Both the position numbers and the translations under genes were made by a program. Below, one piece after another: positions 7,998-14,319 of a stretch of 19,469 bases of DNA. Location of the stretch: contig DASWIP010000054.1 of NCBI GenBank assembly GCA_036397635.1, positions 1-19,469 on the forward strand, given 5' to 3'. Within the stretch, counting starts at the first letter, position 1. Every line of letters starts with the position of its first letter. The notes under the pieces are model-generated. The model made no database searches, was not told the origin of the DNA, and saw only the letters and a program-made list of their open reading frames with translations. Source of the stretch: DASWIP01 sp036397635. Lineage in GTDB: Bacteria; Actinomycetota; AC-67.

Positions 7998-8552
7998 TCA
8001 CATGCGTAGGAAGACCTCGCCTTCCAGCAGGTCGAGCTGCTTGAGGCGCTTCTCCATCTCCTGGCGTCCTACCCCGAAGGTGGTTGCCAGCCCCTCGATG
8101 TCCACGTGGCGATGTTCGTCCGTGTGCGCCTTGAGCGCCCGTTTGATCCAGGGATCGGGGATCAGCAGCTCGGCTGCGAGAAGGTCGGCCTCGTACTCCA
8201 GCTCGTGGGTCTCCCACGACGCGCCTCGCACGTGAGGCTCGGCGCCGTGCAGGACATGGTGAGCGATCTCATGCGCGACCCGCCACCGCTGGCGTGCCGT
8301 CGCCGCGCGCTCCTGAACCTTGAATCGCGTTCGCCCGCGGGATGGGCGGTTGAGGCTCTGCCACACGTCGGCCGACAGGTGCCAGGGCCGCTCGTGGAAG
8401 ATCCGCAGCGCGACGAGCACGCGCTCGAGATCGGTCGGCGGCTGGGTCTGTCCCGCGGTCCGCAGGATGGCGCGTGCCGTCTTCTTGTGATCCTTGTCTA
8501 TCATGGGCGGTAAGCCTACCCGGGTCGCAGCCGGACGGTCACGTGCGCTCAT
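7998..8552 (-). CDS. ImmA/IrrE-family zinc metallopeptidase
   Basis: The 184-aa protein has the zinc site HEIAHH (His94-Glu95-x2-His98) followed by the family helix EYEADLLAAELLIP (119-132), where Glu121 is the likely third ligand. This is the ImmA/IrrE (DUF955) fold, whose characterised members cleave repressor-type regulators such as ImmR or DdrO. The C-terminal segment DIEGLATTFGVGRQEMEKRL (151-170) resembles a short helix-turn-helix-like tail. There is no signal peptide, so it should be cytoplasmic. The ATG overlaps the stop of the upstream sulfatase-like gene (ATGA), which decides the start; an internal ATG at 8504 (MIDKDHKK) is possible. No XRE-family repressor partner lies beside it, unlike most ImmA genes. 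Confidence 0.85.
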   Translation of the reverse strand: MSARDRPAATRVGLPPMIDKDHKKTARAILRTAGQTQPPTDLERVLVALRIFHERPWHLSADVWQSLNRPSRGRTRFKVQERAATARQRWRVAHEIAHHVLHGAEPHVRGASWETHELEYEADLLAAELLIPDPWIKRALKAHTDEHRHVDIEGLATTFGVGRQEMEKRLKQLDLLEGEVFLRM

Positions 8553-10696
8553 CGGCGGACGGCGACGGGCACGAGCGTGCGCTTCGAGCGAGTCCCCTCG
8601 ACGATGAACAGCGCGATGTCGTTCCTTCCTCGCGAGAACGCATCCGGTGGGATCATCGCCAGGAACGAGGTATGTCGTTGCTCGGCGACGTACGATCGCG
8701 TGACGGCATGGATCCGCCCTCCGAAGGCCACCGCGATCACCCGGCCGCCACCCAGGCCGCTGAGCTCGCCGGTCATAGCGACCGGCAGCGTGCGAGCATC
8801 GGGATCGACACGTTCGTAGTGCGCGATGTGGTCGATGCGCGCGGTAGCCGAGCCGGCGCGCTGCTCGAACATGCTCGCATCGTCGCCGAGCAAGTCGTGG
8901 TATCCGGACGGCGCGAGCGCGAACGGGTCGTTAGCCGGGAAGAGGCGCAGCTTCGCACGCAACGCACGATCACGTTCGCGGCCATCGACGCCGAACGTCA
9001 CGCAGGTCAACGCTTGGCTGCACGCAGTGCTGGTCGTGCCCCCTCGAGACCGGTCGAGCAGCGACACGCCGTCCACCTTCCACGGCAGATCGATGTCGAG
9101 CAGCTCGGCCACCGTGGGCAGGATGTCGATGCTATGCACGCGATAGTCGATGACTCTCCCCGCCCGCTGGCCGGGCCGCTTGACGATCAGCGGCACCGCC
9201 GCGATCTCACCGATGGTGGTCTTCGTCACCGCGCGCACGCGCGCGGTGCCGGTCTCGAAGGTGATGCCGTGATCTGCTGTGACGATCACCAACGCGTCGT
9301 CGTACAAGCCGGCCGACTCCAGACGCTCAACGACCTGGCCGATGAAGCGGTCGGCGAACCCAACCTGCAGCAGGTGTTGCTGGTAGGCCTGCGCAACCAG
9401 CCACGGGTCGCTGCGCCATCCGCGGCCGTCCTTGGCAGGAGGGATGATCTCGCGGTAGCGCTGGCCTGTGGGCAGGAACGTCCACGGGCGATGAGGCACG
9501 AAGACGTGGACGAACAGCAACGGCGGGGCCTCGGTGGGTTCGATCGCGTCCAGGAACGCGCGCATCTGCGCGTCGCGATCCGCAACCAATTCGTCGTGAG
9601 AGAGTCTCTGCTCGTTGGCCGGGACATCCGGGCCGGGGTCGTCTGACGGGTCGGATGGCGCGGCCCCGAAGTCGCCGACGGTCTCGTCGATGGGCGGCAG
9701 AGCGCGCCGATACTCCTCCGGCAGGTACAGATGCCCCATCACGATCCGCAGATCGCGGAGAAGCGAGGACCAACGGTCGCCGAACGTTGCAGTCGAGCGT
9801 GGCAGCGCCGGCGTCGTGGCGCAGATGCGCGCGGGGCAGAGTTGTGTGACGGATTCGAACGCGCGGACGTCGTAGCCTTCGCCGAACAGCGTGAAGAGAT
9901 TGTTCGGGTAGGTCTTCAGAGATGGTGGCCGCCACTTCTCCACAGGGCGCTCGCCTGTGAGCATGGCCGGGACGGCCCAGCTGGTGAAATCGTGGACGGT
10001 CACCGCGTTCGTGAACCGATCGGCGTCCTCGGCCAGGGCGGCGAACGCGGGATAGCGCCGGGAGTCGATCTGGCCGTCGGCATCGAGCAGGCTGACGACC
10101 GGAAACTCATCGAAGACCACGAACACGACCGGCGCCGGCGAGCCGATCGGTCCGGCGTCCGCCGTATCGGCCGACGCCACCGGGAACAGGATGCTGGAGG
10201 CCGCGGATCCGAACAGGAACAGGGTGGCGAACCCGATCGCTGCGGCAGCGCCGAAGCGCATGAAGATACGGATCCCGTGCCTCTTCCGATACCCGAGCGC
10301 GAGCAGCGCACCGCCGGCGATCGAGAGCGCAGGCATCAGCGCGCCGGGTGCACCGTCCACAGCCGCTGCGCGTCGCAGGATCGTGGAGAGGAATGCCCCG
10401 CCGATCAGTGCGAGCAGCGCGAGATGCAGATACTCGCCCACCGGCCTGGACAGACGCATCAGTCCCAACGTTAAGCAACCGAGCACCACCGGAAGGAGGA
10501 TGCTGATCCCCAGCACGAGCAGCAGGAGATCGCTGCCGGGCGACCGCCGCACCAGGAAGAACTCAGCATTCTGATCGAGCAGCTCGTACAGCGGCTGCGC
10601 GACCGCGAACCCCGTGACTGCGATCAACGAGACCAGGACGTCGAGCGCCCGGACCCGGGCGGACGGCTCGGCCGGCCGGGCGGTGAGATCCGTCAT
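8549..10696 (-). CDS. Multi-pass membrane protein with extracytoplasmic sulfatase/alkaline-phosphatase-fold domain
   Basis: The 715-aa protein starts with about five hydrophobic segments (roughly 19-40, 57-80, 90-107, 119-135, 147-172), followed by an alkaline-phosphatase-superfamily domain that should lie outside the membrane. Likely metal ligands are Asp196 in VVFDEFPV and Asp475-His476 in VTADHGITF; the nucleophile is probably Thr238 or Ser239 in DFTSWAVPAMLTG. There is no C-x-P-x-R signature, so it is not a formylglycine sulfatase. The build recalls LtaS and phosphoethanolamine transferases, which move phospho-headgroups onto envelope polymers; that role is inference. Residues 560-715 form a separate, mostly beta domain. 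The ATG overlaps the methyltransferase stop (ATGA), and its own stop overlaps the metallopeptidase ATG. Confidence 0.82.
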   Translation of the reverse strand: MTDLTARPAEPSARVRALDVLVSLIAVTGFAVAQPLYELLDQNAEFFLVRRSPGSDLLLLVLGISILLPVVLGCLTLGLMRLSRPVGEYLHLALLALIGGAFLSTILRRAAAVDGAPGALMPALSIAGGALLALGYRKRHGIRIFMRFGAAAAIGFATLFLFGSAASSILFPVASADTADAGPIGSPAPVVFVVFDEFPVVSLLDADGQIDSRRYPAFAALAEDADRFTNAVTVHDFTSWAVPAMLTGERPVEKWRPPSLKTYPNNLFTLFGEGYDVRAFESVTQLCPARICATTPALPRSTATFGDRWSSLLRDLRIVMGHLYLPEEYRRALPPIDETVGDFGAAPSDPSDDPGPDVPANEQRLSHDELVADRDAQMRAFLDAIEPTEAPPLLFVHVFVPHRPWTFLPTGQRYREIIPPAKDGRGWRSDPWLVAQAYQQHLLQVGFADRFIGQVVERLESAGLYDDALVIVTADHGITFETGTARVRAVTKTTIGEIAAVPLIVKRPGQRAGRVIDYRVHSIDILPTVAELLDIDLPWKVDGVSLLDRSRGGTTSTACSQALTCVTFGVDGRERDRALRAKLRLFPANDPFALAPSGYHDLLGDDASMFEQRAGSATARIDHIAHYERVDPDARTLPVAMTGELSGLGGGRVIAVAFGGRIHAVTRSYVAEQRHTSFLAMIPPDAFSRGRNDIALFIVEGTRSKRTLVPVAVRR

Positions 10697-12108
10697 CGCT
10701 TTGGCTTCAGGAGGAACATGGTGCGGTGGCCCGAGGGGAGCTGCACCTGCTGTTCGATCCGGAAGCGGTGCTGCAGTGTGGCTCGGATGCCGGCTCCGTC
10801 GTAACCGCGGTGTAGCTCGTGCTCGAGGCGGTTCAAGGTGAGGCGTTGCACCATGGGGTCGTCGCGATCGACGAACTCGAGCACGACGGCTGCGCCGAGG
10901 CCGGCGAGCCAATCCACGAACCGTGCCACCGGGATGCTTCGTCCGATCACCAGATGATGGATGACCGCGAGGCACAGGACCAGGTCCGGGCGGCCGCGCT
11001 GCTCGAGCGGCCGCCGTTCGCGGCCTTCCCATCCGAGGCCGGGTGAGGGATCGGCCAGGTCCACGACCAGCGGGAGGATGGTGGTGTCGCCGCTCGCGCG
11101 CAGCGAGCGATAGAGCCGATCCACGACCGGCTCGTCCACATCCATCGCGATCACCGTTTCAGCGCGGCGTGCCGCGATGCGCGAGAAGTGGCCGTCGTTG
11201 GCGCCGATGTCCCAGACCAGGCGGGGTGCCAGGCGTTCCAGCGCTTCCTCGACGAAGGCCGCCTTGGCGGGACGGTCGACCTCGACGTGCTCGCACGTCG
11301 AGGCATATCCGGTCCATGCGCTCGCGGGCTCCCAGCGCATCCGCGTGATCGTCCTGCGGAGGCCTTTGAGGTTGGCCTTGATCATCTCCTTGCGGAACCC
11401 GGCCGCTTTCAGCTCGCGGCGGACGCTGCGGTCGGTGGAGGCGAGCCGGCGCTCGGCGCGTGCCTGCATCGCGACGTGCAGCATCACGCCGGGGCGACGC
11501 AGGTCACGTCGCGAGAGCAGCGCGCGCATCTCGATCGGGGTGACGCCGTCGATCCTGCCCCGCAGCCACGGCCCGAACGGCACGTCCTTGTAGGCCCGCA
11601 GCATCAGCGGATACAGGAACTGTGTGCAGAACTGGCGGTAGCCGACCCACGGCTCACCGGCAGCCAGGCGCTGGAACGAGCCGAGGTCGATGAACGTTGG
11701 CCGCGCGCCGACGAACTGGAGGTTGTAGGGCGTCGCATCCTTCATCGTCATGTCCTCGTCGAGCGCGTCGTCGAGCAGCTGCAGCTGCAGCAGGGCAGCG
11801 TCGCGCATCATCGAGAACGTCCACTCGTACGGATAGGAGACGAACGGGACGCGCTCGTGCTCGAGTACGCCCATCCAGTCTCCCGGTGGTGGCTGGTCGC
11901 TCACCTCTTTGGTCGCGACGATGTCGCCGCGCGCGGTCGCCTCGGAGAACAGACGGGTCGCCGCCAGCACGCGGAAGTTCCCGAGCGCGCGTTCGTCCAG
12001 CGCCCGCAGAACGCGCTGATCGCGATAGAACACCATGGTCGACGGATCGCGGAACGAGCCCGGTTCTGTGGCTGATCCGTGGTCATCACGCATCGACGGC
12101 ATGGCCAT
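10693..12108 (-). CDS. Two-domain protein: kinase-like N-terminal half and SAM-dependent methyltransferase C-terminal half
   Basis: The C-terminal part (about 265-471) is a class I methyltransferase: motif I VWDIGANDGHFS (298-309), the acidic end of strand 2 in IAMDVDEP (320-327), and a motif-IV-like PDLVLCLAVIHHL (374-386). The N-terminal 200 residues contain KDATPYNLQF (123-132) followed by TFIDLGSF (138-145). That spacing resembles the catalytic loop (D-x4-N) and metal-binding Asp of aminoglycoside-phosphotransferase or protein-kinase folds, so a phosphotransferase-like domain is possible; I saw no clear glycine-rich loop. The substrate is unknown. The gene lies 16 bp after the YLDPGSG gene and overlaps the sulfatase-like gene by ATGA. 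Starts at 12102 or 12093 are also possible, as no ribosome-binding site is clear. Confidence 0.8.
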   Translation of the reverse strand: MAMPSMRDDHGSATEPGSFRDPSTMVFYRDQRVLRALDERALGNFRVLAATRLFSEATARGDIVATKEVSDQPPPGDWMGVLEHERVPFVSYPYEWTFSMMRDAALLQLQLLDDALDEDMTMKDATPYNLQFVGARPTFIDLGSFQRLAAGEPWVGYRQFCTQFLYPLMLRAYKDVPFGPWLRGRIDGVTPIEMRALLSRRDLRRPGVMLHVAMQARAERRLASTDRSVRRELKAAGFRKEMIKANLKGLRRTITRMRWEPASAWTGYASTCEHVEVDRPAKAAFVEEALERLAPRLVWDIGANDGHFSRIAARRAETVIAMDVDEPVVDRLYRSLRASGDTTILPLVVDLADPSPGLGWEGRERRPLEQRGRPDLVLCLAVIHHLVIGRSIPVARFVDWLAGLGAAVVLEFVDRDDPMVQRLTLNRLEHELHRGYDGAGIRATLQHRFRIEQQVQLPSGHRTMFLLKPKR

Positions 12109-12124
12109 CCGGTCGCGGGGGCCG

Positions 12125-12313
12125 TTAGGCGTCGTCTTCGGATGGCGCGATGTGATCGACGGACGTCCGTCGGTCGGCCCGGCGCCCGCGGAACGCCGAC
12201 GAGAGACGCCGTCGGAGCATGACGAAGAGCGTTGCGACGCCCGCCAGCCCCCCCGCGAGGATCTGGATGAATAAGCCGCCGGAGCCTGGGTCTAGGTAAG
12301 CGAGGATCCCCAC
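12125..12313 (-). CDS. Small single-pass membrane protein with YLDPGSG motif
   Basis: A GTG start with a run of seven G at good spacing encodes 62 aa. The order is a short N-terminus, the motif AYLDPGSGG (5-13), one membrane helix (about 14-33, LFIQILAGGLAGVATLFVML), then a basic patch (RRR, RGRRADRR) and an acidic tail (PSEDDA). The positive charges suggest a cytoplasmic C-terminus. I recognise AYLDPGSG as a recurring motif of small uncharacterised bacterial membrane proteins, but know no function. It heads the minus-strand cluster with the methyltransferase and sulfatase-fold genes, which points to a shared membrane or envelope role. The surrounding frame is open far upstream, but that part is a shadow of the dehydrogenase gene. 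Confidence 0.8.
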   Translation of the reverse strand: MGILAYLDPGSGGLFIQILAGGLAGVATLFVMLRRRLSSAFRGRRADRRTSVDHIAPSEDDA

Positions 12314-12361
12314 GTTCCCCCCCCATCTGGCCTTCGCCTCCGCCGGGCGCGGGGCAGCGCA

Positions 12362-12367
12362 ATGATA
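12362..12367 (-). promoter_or_regulatory. Candidate -10 element for the YLDPGSG/methyltransferase/sulfatase cluster
   Basis: On the minus strand, TATCAT (12367-12362) lies in a short AT-rich patch within otherwise very GC-rich intergenic DNA. It is about 50 nt upstream of the GTG at 12313, leaving room for a leader containing the G-run ribosome-binding site. No good -35 is seen; GTGGTT lies 17 bp upstream. The 134-bp gap between the dehydrogenase stop and this gene holds nothing else I recognise except a short direct repeat near the dehydrogenase stop. Confidence 0.4.
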
Positions 12368-12424
12368 TGCCAGGGAACGTTCGAAACCACAAGGGTCGCG
12401 CGGCGGCCGCGCGGTCGCGGGGCA

Positions 12425-12468
12425 CGCGCTGCTCGGATCGCGCGGGGTCAGCCGCGCGCTGCTCGGAT
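12425..12468. repeat. 14-bp direct repeat, 30-bp period, across the dehydrogenase stop codon
   Basis: CGCGCTGCTCGGAT occurs at 12425-12438 and again at 12455-12468. The second copy encodes the last codons of the dehydrogenase (I-R-A-A-R); the first lies just beyond its TGA. This looks like a small slipped duplication of the gene end. Confidence 0.7.
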
Positions 12469-13494
12469 ACGTTCCTCGGCCAGATGATCCGCCGCGTCGG
12501 CCGGTGTGATCCCTTGAGCGCCGGCGATCCGGAACACCTCGCGCAACGTGTCGGCGATCGCCTCCGCCTTGCGTCGCGCGCGCGCGGGGTCGTAGCCGTG
12601 CAGCTCGTCCTCGACGTTGATCAGGCCGCCGGCGTTGATGACGTAGTCGGGTGCGTACAAGATCCCCATCTCTGCCAGCGCGCGGCCGTGCTCGGGTGTG
12701 GCGAGCTGATTGTTCGCGGCTCCGGCGATGGCCCTGCACTTGAACCGGGCCAATGTCTCGTCGGTGACGACGGGGCCGAGCGCGCAGGGGGCGAAGACAT
12801 CGCACGGGACCTCTGCAGCCTCGGCCGCGTCGACCAGGTCGGCCCCGATCTGGGACGCGAGCGCCTCGGCGACGTCGCGGCGGATGTCGGTGATCGTGAC
12901 GTGTGCCCCTCCCTCTGCGAGCAGCCGCGCGAGCGCGCCGCCGACCTTCCCCACGCCGGATACGACGACGTGGCGCCCTGCCAGCGTCGCCTCGCCGAAG
13001 GCGATCTCGGCGACCGCGAGCATCCCGTGGTAGACGCCGTGCGCGGTGATGGGCGAAGGGTCGCCGGAGCCCTTGGACGTCCCGGTCACGAAGCGGGTGG
13101 TCTCCGCGATCACGTCCAGGTCCTCGACGGTCGTGCCGACGTCGGCGGTCGTGATGTAGGCACCGCCCATGCCCTCCACGACCCGGCCGTAGGCACGGAA
13201 CCGGTCGGGAGTCTTGTCGGTCGCCGGGTCGCCGATGATGACGGCCTTGCCTCCGCCCAGCGCGAGTCCGGCGGCCGCCGCCTTGTAGGCCATGGCTTTC
13301 CCGAGCCGAAGGACATCGTCGAGCGCGTCGTCCTCGGAGCGGTATGCCCACATCCTGGTACCCCCGAGGGCGGGGCCGAGGGCCGTCGAGTAGATGGCGA
13401 TGATCGTCCTCAGCCCTGAGGTGGGATCGTGTCCGTAGACGACCTGCTCGTACTCGGCGCCCAGGCGATCGAAGACTCCCACGGTGCTCAGCAT
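12448..13494 (-). CDS. Leucine/valine-type amino-acid dehydrogenase (Glu/Leu/Phe/Val dehydrogenase family)
   Basis: The enzyme reversibly deaminates branched-chain amino acids to 2-oxo acids with NAD. The 348 aa fit LeuDH/ValDH. The substrate-binding Lys71 and catalytic Lys83 (in ALGGGKAVI) align with Lys68 and Lys80 of characterised leucine dehydrogenases; TTADVGT (115-121) and the Rossmann loop GVGKVG (180-185) are present. Substrate choice among Leu, Val, Ile and Phe cannot be read safely. The ATG at 13494 is chosen for the AAGGGG just upstream and the typical N-terminus (VFDRLGAEYEQVVY). Its products are the substrates of the BCKDH encoded downstream on the same strand, so the two likely form one catabolic route. 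Confidence 0.92.
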   Translation of the reverse strand: MLSTVGVFDRLGAEYEQVVYGHDPTSGLRTIIAIYSTALGPALGGTRMWAYRSEDDALDDVLRLGKAMAYKAAAAGLALGGGKAVIIGDPATDKTPDRFRAYGRVVEGMGGAYITTADVGTTVEDLDVIAETTRFVTGTSKGSGDPSPITAHGVYHGMLAVAEIAFGEATLAGRHVVVSGVGKVGGALARLLAEGGAHVTITDIRRDVAEALASQIGADLVDAAEAAEVPCDVFAPCALGPVVTDETLARFKCRAIAGAANNQLATPEHGRALAEMGILYAPDYVINAGGLINVEDELHGYDPARARRKAEAIADTLREVFRIAGAQGITPADAADHLAEERIRAARG

Positions 13495-13740
13495 GGTACC
13501 CCTTGCATGCGAGCCCATTGAGGGGGCCCTGTTCGACCTCGCCATTCGGGGGTAAAATGGGTGAGAAGCGGCGAATCGGAAGTGTCGCTGGTAACATCTG
13601 GATGTCCGGTACCCACAAGGCGCCGCCGCCGGGGTGGTCATTCGTGATCATTCCAGACACCCTCTCGTCGGCGAAGATAGCCGTTGACCTGGGCTGATGA
13701 TCTCGTGGACAGGTGCTGAGATGGACTATCCGTGCCAGAG

Positions 13741-13753
13741 AGGAAGATTTCCT
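13741..13753. repeat. Short inverted repeat AGGAA-GAT-TTCCT
   Basis: Perfect 5-bp arms with a 3-nt centre, ending two bases before the larger inverted repeat at 13756. The pair could form tandem protein-binding sites upstream of bldC. Confidence 0.5.
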
Positions 13754-13755
13754 GT

Positions 13756-13782
13756 CATAAACGACGCGCGCCTTCGTTTATG
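13756..13782. repeat. Perfect 9-bp inverted repeat (CATAAACGA / TCGTTTATG)
   Basis: CATAAACGA (13756-13764) is mirrored by TCGTTTATG (13774-13782) around a 9-nt GC-only centre that itself contains GCGCGC. AT-rich arms of this length are striking in this GC-rich DNA. The centre-to-centre distance of the arms is 18 bp, near two helical turns, which fits a dimeric regulator. No T-run follows, so a terminator is unlikely. It is 213 bp upstream of the bldC start. Confidence 0.7.
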
Positions 13783-13841
13783 GGGACGATGGGTCAAGTA
13801 AGGGACACACCTTGACGATACGGAGAAAGGCTCCAGATGGG

Positions 13842-13859
13842 CGTGACCCACTAGTCACG
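13842..13859. repeat. Perfect 6-bp inverted repeat (CGTGAC / GTCACG), operator-like
   Basis: CGTGAC (13842-13847) and GTCACG (13854-13859) flank the 6-nt centre CCACTA. The arms are 12 bp apart centre to centre, as in many dimeric helix-turn-helix operators. It lies about 135 bp upstream of bldC. Confidence 0.55.
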
Positions 13860-13994
13860 AACAGGACGGGGAAACCCTCCGAAAGGGCCATTGTCCCGAA
13901 TGGGTGGAACGACCGACACTAGATGCGAAGTTTCGACACATCCCGCGGCCAACGGGTCGACCGGCAGTCGCGGATCGAAGGGAGGTAAGTGCAT

Positions 13995-14195
13995 ATGAAG
14001 CGGGACCAGTCGTCTGGTGAGACTCTTCTCACCCCCGCCGAAGTCGCGGCCCTGTTCCGGGTTGACCCGAAGACGGTCACTCGTTGGGCCAAGGCTGGGA
14101 AGCTCAGCTCGATCCGTACCCTCGGCGGCCACCGCCGCTACCGGGAGTCCGAGGTCATGAGCCTCCTGGAGGGCGTAGCCACCCGGAACGGCTAA
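13995..14195 (+). CDS. bldC: BldC-like MerR-family DNA-binding regulator
   Basis: BldC proteins are small MerR-like regulators that bind DNA as head-to-tail oligomers and time development in Streptomyces. This one has 66 aa (Streptomyces BldC has 68). Its core, from LLTPAEVAALFRVDP to LGGHRRYRESEV, is nearly identical to BldC from memory, including the winged-helix recognition segment TVTRWAKAGKL. No dimerisation helix or effector domain follows. ATG 13995 is chosen because AAGGGAGGT ends 8 nt before it; the GTG at 13989 would be only 2 nt away. It is monocistronic, with a strong hairpin terminator just downstream. BldC-like proteins also occur in non-sporulating actinobacteria, so this need not indicate sporulation. 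Confidence 0.95.
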   Translation: MKRDQSSGETLLTPAEVAALFRVDPKTVTRWAKAGKLSSIRTLGGHRRYRESEVMSLLEGVATRNG

Positions 14196-14220
14196 GCAGT
14201 CCGGGTGTTGTTCCGGGTGG
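14179..14220. repeat. 11-bp perfect inverted repeat spanning the bldC stop codon
   Basis: CCACCCGGAAC (14179-14189) is repeated in inverted form as GTTCCGGGTGG (14210-14220), enclosing 20 nt with the TAA at 14193-14195. The right arm shares its last two bases with the left arm of the terminator hairpin, so both stems cannot be complete at once in one RNA. Confidence 0.75.
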
Positions 14221-14244
14221 CTCACCGTCCTGAGACGGTGAGCC
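14219..14244 (+). terminator. Hairpin terminator after bldC
   Basis: GGCTCACCGTC (14219-14229), loop CTGA, and GACGGTGAGCC (14234-14244) form a perfect 11-bp GC-rich stem starting 24 nt after the bldC stop. A short pyrimidine-rich stretch (GTTTCCTC) follows after six bases instead of a clean U-run, which is usual in high-GC actinobacteria. It separates bldC from the GGDEF-like gene. Confidence 0.75.
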
Positions 14245-14319
14245 GCCTGCGTTTCCTCAAGAAGCCGCGCATCGAGGTCGAGTCCTTGGGGTAAGTGCCC
14301 TGCGAAAGGACCCCGGTCG

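Larger units (their letters stand above)
13495..13994. promoter_or_regulatory. 500-bp divergent regulatory region between the amino-acid dehydrogenase and bldC
   Basis: No gene is credible here. On the plus strand the best promoter is TAAAAT (13553-13558), with no clear -35; it would give bldC a leader of about 430 nt. Two further -35-like boxes, TTGACC (13684) and TTGACG (13812), lack a good -10. The last 150 nt before bldC are rich in potential RNA structure: CCCT-AGGG around CCGAA (13875-13887), CCATT-AATGG (13888-13903) and CGAA-TTCG (13926-13935). The tight set of inverted repeats upstream is listed separately. The region does not match any riboswitch class I can name. Confidence 0.5.

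Noticed and set aside
11188..12075. A 295-aa plus-strand frame opposite the methyltransferase gene, and similar frames at 8474-9646 and 9731-10474
   Set aside because: Low-complexity antisense translations without recognisable domains or ribosome-binding sites, lying wholly over genes with clear motifs.
12125..13660. A 511-aa minus-strand frame overlapping the amino-acid dehydrogenase
   Set aside because: Only its last 62 codons are coding-like (the YLDPGSG protein, with its own GTG and ribosome-binding site). The rest is an Arg-rich shadow of the dehydrogenase.
13503..13697. A 64-aa plus-strand frame in the bldC/dehydrogenase gap
   Set aside because: No ribosome-binding site, its internal ATG overlaps the TAAAAT promoter-like hexamer, and the translation has no coherent feature.
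13862..13935. A c-di-GMP-I (GEMM) or c-di-AMP riboswitch in the bldC leader
   Set aside because: A GGGGAAACC and GAAA arrangement looked superficially similar, but the GEMM core after the tetraloop (GACGCAAAGCC-like) is missing, as are the c-di-AMP class landmarks.
13851..14225. A 124-aa minus-strand frame over bldC
   Set aside because: Antisense to bldC and its leader; the sense-strand BldC protein is clear.
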